DNA of 14,097 nucleotides from an uncultured Christensenellaceae bacterium (GTDB taxonomy: Bacteria > Bacillota > Clostridia > Christensenellales > Pumilibacteraceae). The notes under the pieces were generated by a model. That model ran no database searches. It was not told the DNA's origin and saw only the letters and a program-made list of their open reading frames with translations. The DNA lies in assembly GCA_910587025.1 (NCBI GenBank), contig CAJUKR010000044.1, positions 1 through 14,097 on the forward strand, in the 5' to 3' direction. Shown one piece after another: positions 5,770-12,670 of this stretch. Each line of letters starts with the position of its first letter. Position 1 is the stretch's first letter. The translations under genes were made by a program, and so were the position numbers.

Positions 5770-7086
5770 ATGAAAGAGATTTTTAAGGACATCCCCGTCA
5801 TAAAATACGAGGGATCGAAGAGCGACAACGAACTTGCGTTCAAGTACTACGACGCGGATAAGATCGTTCTCGGCAAGAAAATGAGCGAGCACCTGCCGTT
5901 CGCGATGGCGTGGTGGCATAACCTTTGCGCCTCGGGTGCGGATATGTTCGGTCGCGGTACGGCGGATAAGTCGTTCGGCGCAGCCACGGGAACGTTGGAA
6001 CACGCCAAAGCCAAAGTGGATGCGGGCTTCGAATTCATGAAAAAGCTGGGCATAAAATATTTCTGCTTCCACGACGTCGATCTCGTGCCCGAAGCGGACG
6101 ATATCAACGAAACCAACCGTCGTCTGGACGAAGTGACCGACTACATACTCGAGAAGATGAAAGGCACCGATATCAAGTGCCTGTGGGGTACCGCCAATAT
6201 GTTCGGCAATCCCCGTTTCATGAACGGCGCCGGCTCGACCAACAGCGCCGACGTGTACGCGTTTGCGGCGGCTCAGACCAAAAAAGCTCTCGAACTGACC
6301 GTAAAACTCGGCGGGCGCGGATATGTTTTCTGGGGCGGAAGAGAGGGCTACGAAACGCTCATGAACACGGATATGAAGTTCGAGCAGGAGAACATCGCTT
6401 ACCTTATGAAGATGGCGGTCGAGTACGGACGGAGCATCGGCTTTAAGGGCGATTTCTATATCGAACCGAAGCCGAAGGAGCCTATGAAGCATCAGTACGA
6501 TTTCGACGCCGCGACGGCTATCGGTTTCCTCAAGGCGCACGGACTCGACAAAGATTTCAAGATGAACATCGAAGCCAATCACGCTACGCTCGCGGGGCAT
6601 ACGTTCGAACACGATTTGCGCGTATCCGCGATCAACGGGATGCTCGGGTCGATCGACGCCAACCAGGGCGATTTCCTGCTCGGTTGGGACACCGACGAAT
6701 TCCCTTACGACGTATATACGGCTACCAAAGCGATGTACGAGGTGCTCAAAGCGGGCGGCGTTACGGGCGGATTCAACTTCGACGCGAAAAACCGTCGTCC
6801 GTCGTACACGGTCGAGGATATGTTCAAAGGGTATATTCTCGGTATGGATACGTTCGCGCTCGGACTGATCAAAGCCGCCGCGATAATAGAGGACGGCAGA
6901 CTGGATCGGTTCGTGGAAAACAAGTATTCGTCGTTTAAGTCGGGCATAGGCGAGAAGATCGCGCTTCGCAAGACTTCGCTTGCCGAGCTTGCCGAGTACG
7001 CGGCGGGACTTCGCGCGCCCGAGCTTCCCGGAAGCGGCAATCAGGAAGGACTCGAGTCCATATTCAATCAGATACTTTTCGGCTGA
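5770..7086 (+). CDS. xylA: Xylose isomerase (class II)
   Basis: This 438-residue protein interconverts D-xylose and D-xylulose and needs divalent metal. Its length and N-terminal insert fit class II xylose isomerases, like those of clostridia. Active-site landmarks are all present: FCFHD with H101 and D104, VFWGGREGY (187-194), the metal and catalytic residues E232 and K234 in IEPKPKEP, E268 and H271 in NIEANHATLAGH, D296, D307 and D309 in GWDTDEFP, and D339 in NFDAK. An AAGGAG ribosome binding site precedes the start, 30 bases after tkt, so the two genes are co-transcribed. No missing catalytic residue was seen. Function follows directly from family identity and the adjoining xylB. Confidence 0.98.
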   Translation: MKEIFKDIPVIKYEGSKSDNELAFKYYDADKIVLGKKMSEHLPFAMAWWHNLCASGADMFGRGTADKSFGAATGTLEHAKAKVDAGFEFMKKLGIKYFCFHDVDLVPEADDINETNRRLDEVTDYILEKMKGTDIKCLWGTANMFGNPRFMNGAGSTNSADVYAFAAAQTKKALELTVKLGGRGYVFWGGREGYETLMNTDMKFEQENIAYLMKMAVEYGRSIGFKGDFYIEPKPKEPMKHQYDFDAATAIGFLKAHGLDKDFKMNIEANHATLAGHTFEHDLRVSAINGMLGSIDANQGDFLLGWDTDEFPYDVYTATKAMYEVLKAGGVTGGFNFDAKNRRPSYTVEDMFKGYILGMDTFALGLIKAAAIIEDGRLDRFVENKYSSFKSGIGEKIALRKTSLAELAEYAAGLRAPELPGSGNQEGLESIFNQILFG

Positions 7087-7098
7087 GACCGGACGAAA

Positions 7099-7128
7099 GA
7101 AGAGAAGCCGCTTTTGCGGTTTCTCTTC
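7099..7128 (+). other. Intercistronic hairpin between xylA and xylB
   Basis: A 13-bp stem, GAAGAGAAGCCGC paired with GCGGTTTCTCTTC with one G-T wobble, closes on a TTTT loop 12 bases after the xylA stop. It is not followed by a T-run (GCTCCGATTTT follows). It looks more like an mRNA processing or stabilising element, or a weak attenuator, than a full terminator. Confidence 0.7.
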
Positions 7129-7162
7129 GCTCCGATTTTGCGGAATTTGCGAGGTTTGAGAC

Positions 7163-8644
7163 ATGAATAAGTATATAGGAATCGATCTGGGGACGAGCGC
7201 GGTCAAACTGCTTCTCGTCGGCTCGGACGGCGGCATATTCAATGAGACGCAGGAAGAATATCCCGTATTCTATCCCAAAGGCGGCTGGAGCGAGCAGAAC
7301 CCCGAGGACTGGATAAACGCGATCGTGCGCGGAATGAAAACGCTGCTTGTCGGTACGGATCCGTCCGAAGTGAAGGGTATATCGTTCGGCGGTCAGATGC
7401 ACGGACTGGTCGCTCTCGGGCGGTCGGACGAAGTCGTGCGTCCCGCCATACTCTGGAACGACGGGCGTACCGCCGAAGAAACGGCGTATCTCAACGACGC
7501 GGTGGGCAGGGATAAACTGTCCGCGTTTACGGCGAATATCGCGTTCGCCGGTTTTACCGCACCCAAGATCCTCTGGATGAAAAAGCACGAGCCGGAAAAT
7601 TTTGCGCGGATCGCGAAGATCATGCTTCCGAAAGATTATGTCGCGTATATGCTGAGCGGCGTGCATTGCACCGATTATTCGGACGCGAGCGGTACGCTTC
7701 TTCTCGACGTAAAGAACGGGAAGTGGTCGGACGAGATGTGCGGGATCTGCGGCGTGAAAAAGGAATGGCTGCCCGAACTTTACCCGTCGCACGCGGTCGT
7801 CGGCACGCTTAAACCCGAAGTCGCGAAGCGGCTCGGTCTGTCGCCTTCGGTCAAGGTCATAGCCGGCGCGGGGGACAATGCCGCCGCGGCGGTCGGTACC
7901 GGCACGGTGGGCGACGGCGCGTGCAATATCTCGCTCGGGACGAGCGGAACGATATTCGTTTCGTCAGGGTCGTTCGGCGTAGATAAAGCCAACGCCTTGC
8001 ATTCGTTCCGCCACGCCGACGGAGGTTTCCACCTCATGGGGTGCATACTTTCCGCCGCGTCCTGCAATAAATGGTGGGTGGAGGATATACTCCGTTCCGA
8101 TCACGGCGTCGAGCAGAAGGATATGTCCGCTCTACTCGGGAAAAACGACGTATACTTCCTGCCGTATATGATGGGCGAACGCAGTCCGCACAACGACGTG
8201 GACGCGCGCAGTATGTTCGTCGGTATGCGTCCCGATTCGACGCGCTCGGGTATGGGGCTTGCGGTCATGGAGGGCGTGACTTACGCTCTGCGCGACTGTC
8301 TGGAGGTTGCGAAAAGCAACGGCGTGAAAGTCGGACGCACGCGTATATGCGGCGGCGGGGCGCGCAGCGAGCTGTGGCGCACGGTTGTCGCCAATGTGTT
8401 CGGCATTCCCGTCGATACGGTTTGCACCGAGAAAGGTCCGTCGTACGGCGCGGCTCTGCTCGCCATGGTCGGCTGCGGCGAGTACGCTTCGGTCGCCGAG
8501 GCGTGCGACGCTTGCGTATCTCTCCGATCCGCTGTTTTACCCGACGAAAAGCTGGTCAAAGCGTACGAAAAAGGTTATAATGTATACAGGTCGCTCTATC
8601 CCGCGATGAAGGATGTGTTCAAACTCATGAAGAACATGGGATAG
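7163..8644 (+). CDS. xylB: Xylulokinase (FGGY family)
   Basis: This 493-residue sugar kinase phosphorylates D-xylulose to D-xylulose 5-phosphate. The N-terminal ATPase-fold motif is YIGIDLGTSAVKLLLV (4-19). GGQMHGLV (76-83) carries the Met-His pair typical of XylB, followed by LWNDGRT (97-103). GAGDN (235-239) holds the probable catalytic base D238. SLGTSGT (257-263) and GGGARS near residue 395 belong to the second domain. A GAGG ribosome binding site lies eight bases before the start. The gap to xylA is 76 bases and contains a hairpin; the gap to the GH43 gene is 25 bases. It could in principle be another FGGY kinase, but the motifs and the position after xylA make xylulokinase by far the best call. 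Confidence 0.95.
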   Translation: MNKYIGIDLGTSAVKLLLVGSDGGIFNETQEEYPVFYPKGGWSEQNPEDWINAIVRGMKTLLVGTDPSEVKGISFGGQMHGLVALGRSDEVVRPAILWNDGRTAEETAYLNDAVGRDKLSAFTANIAFAGFTAPKILWMKKHEPENFARIAKIMLPKDYVAYMLSGVHCTDYSDASGTLLLDVKNGKWSDEMCGICGVKKEWLPELYPSHAVVGTLKPEVAKRLGLSPSVKVIAGAGDNAAAAVGTGTVGDGACNISLGTSGTIFVSSGSFGVDKANALHSFRHADGGFHLMGCILSAASCNKWWVEDILRSDHGVEQKDMSALLGKNDVYFLPYMMGERSPHNDVDARSMFVGMRPDSTRSGMGLAVMEGVTYALRDCLEVAKSNGVKVGRTRICGGGARSELWRTVVANVFGIPVDTVCTEKGPSYGAALLAMVGCGEYASVAEACDACVSLRSAVLPDEKLVKAYEKGYNVYRSLYPAMKDVFKLMKNMG

Positions 8645-8669
8645 AAAAAAGAATAAAGAGGAAGATGTA

Positions 8670-10118
8670 ATGAATAAACAGCAAGTATTTAATCCGTATC
8701 TGCCGAGCTGGGAGTATATCCCCGACGGCGAGCCGCATAAATTCGGCGACCGCATATACGTGTACGGGTCGCACGACAAGTTCGGCGGCAAAACGTTCTG
8801 CATGAACGATTACGTATGTTGGTCGGCGCCCGAAAACGATTTGTCCGACTGGAGATACGAGGGCGTTATATGGAAAAAAACCGACGACCCGAAAAACGGA
8901 AAGGGTAAGCGTTCTATGTACGCGCCCGACGTTTGCCGAGGTCCCGACGGGAAATATTATCTTTATTATTTCTGCGACTATACCGGGATCATAGGGGTCG
9001 CGAAGTGCGATACTCCCGCTGGCAAATACGAGTTCGTCGACTATGTGCATTATGCCGACGGCACTTTGCTCGGCAAGCGCAAGGGGGATATTTTCCAGTT
9101 CGATCCCGGCGTGTACGTCGAGGGCAACAAGACGTATTTGTACACCGGTTTCTGTCCGACTTTCTATCCGTTCTTTCTGACGGGCGGAAAGCCGCTCAGC
9201 CGCAAGGGCGCCATGGTCACGGTGCTTGCGCCTGATATGGTGACCGTCGCCGTTCAGCCGAAATATATCGGCGTACACTGCAAGCGCAACGCGAAGGGTA
9301 CGCCGTTCGAGGGGCACGAGTTCTTCGAGGCTTCGTCGATGCGGAAAATAGGCGATAAGTATTATTTCATCTATTCGTCCTTTCTCGGTCACGAGTTGTG
9401 TTATGCGACGTGCGATACTCCGGACGGAGAATTCGAGTACGGCGGCACGATCGTAAGTATCGGCGATATAGGGCTTCGGGGGCGCATGTGTCCGAAAGAG
9501 GGAGCGAACTATACCGGGAACACGCACGGATCGATCGTCGAAGCGTGCGGCAAATATTACGTATTCTATCACCGTCAGACGAACAGACACCAGTTTTCGC
9601 GCCAGGCGTGCGCCGAAGAAATCGTTATAAATCCCGACGGCTCGATCCCGCATGTCGAGGTGACGAGCTGCGGATTGAACGGCGCGCCGCTCGAAGGCAA
9701 AGGGGTCTATGAAGCGCGCATAGCGTGTAACCTGTATTCCGCAAAGGGCGCGAGATTTTATTCCGTGTTCCGCGGAAGCGAGGGCGCGCATCCGTACTTT
9801 ACGCAGACCGGCGGCGACCGCGAGAGTGACGGCGATCAGTATATCGCGAATATGCGCGACGGCTCGGTCGCGGGGTATAAGTACTTTATATTCGACGACG
9901 CGAAAGAGATCGGAGTTACCGTCAGAGGCAACGCGCGCGGACGTATGGTCGTATACGCGGAAGAAGGCGGCGAGCCGGTTGCGATCGTGGAGATCAAGCC
10001 GAGCGCGGAGTATAAGGAGTTTTCGGCGCCGCTTACCGTTTCGGACGGCAAAAGCTCGCTTTTCTTCAAATACGAAGGAAAAGGACGGCTCGATTTCACG
10101 AGTTTCAGACTGGATTGA
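8670..10118 (+). CDS. GH43 glycoside hydrolase with CBM6-like domain, probable intracellular beta-xylosidase/arabinofuranosidase
   Basis: This 482-residue protein has a GH43 five-bladed propeller over about residues 8-335. The three expected acidic residues are visible: D19 in IPDGEPHKFGDR (general base), D145 in FDPGVYVEG (modulator) and E220 in FFEASS (proton donor). YAPDV (84-88) is another family block. Residues about 345-482 resemble a CBM6-type beta-sandwich. No signal peptide or membrane segment is present, so it would act in the cytoplasm on imported short xylo- or arabinoxylo-oligosaccharides. GH43 members cleave beta-xylosides, alpha-L-arabinofuranosides or both, and sequence alone does not settle which. 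As last gene of the xylose operon, an enzyme releasing xylose is most likely. A strong terminator follows. Confidence 0.9.
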   Translation: MNKQQVFNPYLPSWEYIPDGEPHKFGDRIYVYGSHDKFGGKTFCMNDYVCWSAPENDLSDWRYEGVIWKKTDDPKNGKGKRSMYAPDVCRGPDGKYYLYYFCDYTGIIGVAKCDTPAGKYEFVDYVHYADGTLLGKRKGDIFQFDPGVYVEGNKTYLYTGFCPTFYPFFLTGGKPLSRKGAMVTVLAPDMVTVAVQPKYIGVHCKRNAKGTPFEGHEFFEASSMRKIGDKYYFIYSSFLGHELCYATCDTPDGEFEYGGTIVSIGDIGLRGRMCPKEGANYTGNTHGSIVEACGKYYVFYHRQTNRHQFSRQACAEEIVINPDGSIPHVEVTSCGLNGAPLEGKGVYEARIACNLYSAKGARFYSVFRGSEGAHPYFTQTGGDRESDGDQYIANMRDGSVAGYKYFIFDDAKEIGVTVRGNARGRMVVYAEEGGEPVAIVEIKPSAEYKEFSAPLTVSDGKSSLFFKYEGKGRLDFTSFRLD

Positions 10119-10205
10119 ATTCCGATCGAATGTTTATTTGACTTTTCGTAATGATCGTGTTTCGGTAATTCGATCGAATATAATTATGTAACTGCGAGAT
10201 AACAT

Positions 10206-10246
10206 AAAAACGCTCCGAAGTTTTGTCCGAACTTCGGAGCGTTTTT
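10206..10246 (+). terminator. Terminator of the xylose operon
   Basis: A perfect 17-bp stem, AAAAACGCTCCGAAGTT paired with AACTTCGGAGCGTTTTT, has a 7-base loop and a built-in T-run. It lies about 87 bases after the GH43 stop. The A-run of the left arm lets it act in both directions. Confidence 0.93.
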
Positions 10247-10275
10247 CGGTGTCGGTTGTTCGCCGTTTATTATTC

Positions 10276-10343
10276 TTTTTACTTTTAATGCCAAAAAAGT
10301 ACAATAAATTTATAAGTTTTTACTTTTATATCGAAAAAACTAT
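10276..10343. repeat. Degenerate 27-bp direct repeat upstream of the ATPase gene
   Basis: Units at 10276-10302 and 10317-10343 share TTTTTACTTTTA, then AAAAAA at matching positions, agreeing at 21 of 27 bases by my count. The period is 41 bases, close to four helical turns. The right unit includes the left arm of the palindrome around the promoter, so the pair may be tandem binding sites for one regulator. Confidence 0.65.
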
Positions 10344-10371
10344 TGACAATGGTATAGTTTTTCGATATAAT
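10327..10371 (+). promoter_or_regulatory. Consensus promoter set inside a palindrome, ATPase gene
   Basis: TTGACA (10343-10348) and TATAAT (10366-10371) are both perfect and 17 bases apart. An inverted repeat surrounds them: TATATCGAAAAAACTAT (10327-10343) and ATAGTTTTTCGATATA (10354-10369), perfect apart from one extra A in the left arm. A protein on this site would cover both promoter boxes, so a strong promoter under tight repression is the likely reading. Confidence 0.8.
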
Positions 10372-10393
10372 TCAAACTGAAAAGGAGGTTTAT

Positions 10394-11593
10394 ATGATTT
10401 ACAGAGCCGATTATATCAAGGCGATAAGTCCTTTTATCGATATACCGCTTGTCAAAATATTATCTGGCGTCAGACGTTGCGGAAAATCCACAATACTCGG
10501 TATGATAAGTGAAGAGCTTATCGGTCGAGGCGTCGCAAAGGAAAATATCGTATTTCGAAAATATAACGAAATGGATATCGATGATGATTTTACGGCAAAG
10601 GAAATGTATTCCGAATTGAAGTCCGTAATCGAAGGTAAGGGCAGATGTTATCTTTTTCTTGACGAATTGCAGGAAATAGACGGCTGGGAAAAGGTTGTAA
10701 ACAGTCTTCTCGAAGGTGAAAACGTCGATATCTACGTTACCGGTTCCAACTCAAAACTTATGTCGAGTGAAATTTCGACCTATCTTTCGGGTCGTTATGT
10801 TTCCATTCCCGTATATACTCTGTCTTTCAAAGAATATTTAATGTTCAAAGGCAAATCGGACGGCGACGCAAGAGATATGTTCGAAGAGTATTTGCAGTAC
10901 GGCGGGTTTCCGATTATAGGCATAGGCAACTTCGATACGCAGTCTGCTTATCAGATAGCGGACGGAATATATTCGACTGTTATTTCGAGAGATATTTCCC
11001 GCCGTCATAAAATTCGCAATCGAGATTTGTTTGACAGGGTGGTTAAGTTTATTGTGGAAAATGTCGGTAAGACTTTTTCGGCAAATTCGATCGTTAATTT
11101 TTTGAAAAGCGAAAAAAGGACGCTTTCGGTCGAAACGATTTACAATTATATCAAATGGCTTGAAGAAGCGTTTATTGTTTATCCGTGCCAAAGATACGAT
11201 ATATGCGGTAAGGCGGTTTTGAAAACGCAGGAAAAATACTATCTTGCGGATATATCACTCAAATACGGTAAAATGGGATTCGACAGCAAAATGATTGCCG
11301 CTATGCTTGAAAATATCGTATTCCTTGAAATGAAGCGTAGAAAATACGAGGTTTATATCGGCAAAAACGGCACGAAAGAAATCGATTTTATCGGCGAAAA
11401 GCTCGGCGAAAAAATATATGTTCAAGTGTGCAGGGAACTGCCTGCCGATTCTTCGAGGGAAACGGATAATTTAATGGATATCAAAGATCATTATCATAAA
11501 TACGTTGTTACGAAGGACGGTCTTGCAGTCGGAAACGAGAACGGAATAAAAATAATTCGTATAGAAGACTTTTTGCTTAAAGAGAGTTGGTAA
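10394..11593 (+). CDS. AAA+ ATPase of the AAA_14/DUF4143 family
   Basis: This 399-residue protein has an N-terminal P-loop ATPase and a C-terminal DUF4143 region. The Walker A motif is GVRRCGKST (25-33), Walker B is CYLFLDELQ (85-93) and a sensor-1-like TGSNS lies at 116-120. LQYGGFP (167-173) is a typical family block, followed by YIKWLEEAFIVY in the winged-helix-like part. The C-terminus carries KEIDFIG and IYVQVC, reminiscent of a restriction-endonuclease-like core but with Gln where a catalytic Glu-x-Lys would be expected. The family is widespread and often present in many copies in Bacillota and archaea, and its function is not well defined. AAGGAGG lies five bases before the start. The gene is transcribed alone, with its own promoter and terminator, and is AT-richer than the xylose operon. 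Confidence 0.93.
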   Translation: MIYRADYIKAISPFIDIPLVKILSGVRRCGKSTILGMISEELIGRGVAKENIVFRKYNEMDIDDDFTAKEMYSELKSVIEGKGRCYLFLDELQEIDGWEKVVNSLLEGENVDIYVTGSNSKLMSSEISTYLSGRYVSIPVYTLSFKEYLMFKGKSDGDARDMFEEYLQYGGFPIIGIGNFDTQSAYQIADGIYSTVISRDISRRHKIRNRDLFDRVVKFIVENVGKTFSANSIVNFLKSEKRTLSVETIYNYIKWLEEAFIVYPCQRYDICGKAVLKTQEKYYLADISLKYGKMGFDSKMIAAMLENIVFLEMKRRKYEVYIGKNGTKEIDFIGEKLGEKIYVQVCRELPADSSRETDNLMDIKDHYHKYVVTKDGLAVGNENGIKIIRIEDFLLKESW

Positions 11594-11649
11594 GCCGAGT
11601 TTGACGTGTGTTTCGACCGAAAATAAAACAATATAAAAACGGCTATAAG

Positions 11650-11680
11650 AAAAAAACGGGAATTCGTTTCCCGTTTTTTT
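11650..11680. terminator. Bidirectional terminator between convergent ATPase and XRE genes
   Basis: A perfect 13-bp stem, AAAAAAACGGGAA with TTCCCGTTTTTTT, encloses a 5-base TTCGT loop. It has A and T tracts on both sides, so it can serve both strands. Its last base is the first plus-strand base of the XRE stop codon. Confidence 0.92.
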
Positions 11681-11946
11681 CAATACATGTCTTTGTACAG
11701 ATTGATTATTTTTTTTGCGAACAAAGCGTCTTTCGCCGCCGCTTCGTCCGTTGTTATGCCGAGAAGATAGTCGGCGCTTACGCCGAATATTTCGGCTATG
11801 CGTTTGAGCTGCATGAGATCGGGCTCCTGTTGGTCGCGCTCTATTTTGCTGTAATTCGATTGATTCATCGGTATGAGTTCCGCAACCTGCGTCTGCGTCA
11901 TGTCCGAATCTTCCCGAAGCGCTTTTATTCTGCTTCCGAACGTCAT
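11680..11946 (-). CDS. Small XRE-family (Cro/CI-type) transcriptional regulator
   Basis: This 88-residue protein is almost entirely a Cro/CI-type helix-turn-helix domain. MTQTQVAELIPMNQSNYSKIERDQQEPDL is the helix 2 to helix 4 region (residues 16-44, landmarks TQTQVAE and YSKIER), then LKRIAEIFGVSADYLLGI (47-64) completes the family signature. The short C-terminal tail has no recognisable sensor domain. AAGGAG lies eight bases upstream of the start. It is divergent from the two zinc-ribbon membrane genes, and the space between holds repeated TTAACTA/TAGTTAA half-sites. It therefore probably represses itself and that pair. The inducing signal is unknown. Confidence 0.92.
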   Translation of the reverse strand: MTFGSRIKALREDSDMTQTQVAELIPMNQSNYSKIERDQQEPDLMQLKRIAEIFGVSADYLLGITTDEAAAKDALFAKKIINLYKDMY

Positions 11947-12079
11947 ATTTTTGCTCCTTATTCTATATTTAACTCTTATTATAAATAATTATAACGTAAT
12001 TAACTAAAATAGTTGACTTTTAATCGTAAATACAATATACTATAGTTAATATTTAACTAAAACAAAGGATGCGGATGAC
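11947..12079. promoter_or_regulatory. Divergent XRE/zinc-ribbon control region with paired operators
   Basis: The rightward promoter is TTGACT (12013-12018), 17 bases, TATACT (12036-12041). Operator 1 at 12000-12016 is TTAACTA-AAA-TAGTTGA (one mismatch) and covers that -35. Operator 2 at 12043-12059 is TAGTTAA-TAT-TTAACTA (perfect) and covers the expected transcription start. Their centres are 43 bases apart, about four helical turns. For the leftward gene, two TATAAT-like boxes (complement of 11978-11983 and 11988-11993) lie beside operator 1, with only weak -35 matches. The layout is that of a Cro/CI-type repressor controlling both directions. Confidence 0.75.
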
Positions 12080-12664
12080 ATGGCATTGATTACTTGTCAA
12101 AAGTGCGGTAAGCAAATAAGCGATACCGCAAAGGCATGTATACATTGCGGATTTTCTCTTGTTCGGGAAGAAAAGAAAGAAACCGCCGCGCGGGAGATCA
12201 TCGATTACAATAAACTGTCGCTTGACGACAAGAATGTTTTGAGGACGGAATTTCTGAAGAAGAATCCCGCGTATGAGGTATGCGAAAAGAAAAGAGAAAG
12301 ATTTTTGATGTTTATCAATGTTTCTTTTTGCTCGGGTGTCATATCGTTATTTTTGTTTGTCTGCTTATGGGGCGGCGGATTCATATACCATCAGGTAACC
12401 AAAGAAGATACGCCCGTTTTTATCCTTATAATTATGCTTGTTTTATTTGTGTCTGCGATAATATCTTCTATAGCGAATATTCTGCAACGCAAAGTATTTT
12501 ATAAAAAGCACAGGCATAACGAACTCATAATAAACAAAAATATGCGGAAATGGCTGAAAGAAGAAAAGAACGTATCGTATACGTTGCTGTTCAGTCCCAA
12601 GCAACGGAAAGACAAAGACTTTTTCGAAAGTATAGATATACTTAAAGACGATATAGAGAGGTAG
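12080..12664 (+). CDS. Zinc-ribbon membrane protein, first of a paralogous pair
   Basis: The function of this 194-residue protein is not recognised. It opens with a zinc ribbon whose four ligands are C6, C9, C20 and C23 (CQKC and CIHC). A charged linker follows, then two hydrophobic segments at about 77-101 and 112-134 that look like transmembrane helices. The tail of about 60 residues is strongly basic and acidic and presumably cytoplasmic, as is the ribbon. AAAGGA lies about 10 bases upstream of the start. The stop is 6 bases before the next gene, which begins with nearly the same zinc ribbon (MALIxCxxCGKQIS), so the pair probably arose by duplication and is co-transcribed. The divergent XRE protein is the likely regulator. 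Roles such as envelope stress sensing or defence are speculation. Confidence 0.85.
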   Translation: MALITCQKCGKQISDTAKACIHCGFSLVREEKKETAAREIIDYNKLSLDDKNVLRTEFLKKNPAYEVCEKKRERFLMFINVSFCSGVISLFLFVCLWGGGFIYHQVTKEDTPVFILIIMLVLFVSAIISSIANILQRKVFYKKHRHNELIINKNMRKWLKEEKNVSYTLLFSPKQRKDKDFFESIDILKDDIER

Positions 12665-12670
12665 GATGAA

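Noticed and set aside
4210..7242. Antisense open frame of about 1010 codons across tkt, xylA and the start of xylB
   Set aside because: It is a codon-bias artefact: in GC-rich genes the sense strand rarely uses codons that give antisense stops. The predicted protein is rich in Arg, His and Ala with no domain, spans three well-identified genes and their gaps, and has no convincing start signal.
8625..9791. Antisense open frame of 388 codons over the GH43 gene
   Set aside because: Same shadow effect. The sense strand is a clear GH43 enzyme with all catalytic residues.
10119..10205. Promoter or small gene between GH43 and the terminator
   Set aside because: Two short near-repeats containing CGATCGAAT and a TATAAT at 10179-10184 are present, but there is no matching -35 and no open frame with a ribosome binding site before the terminator at 10206.
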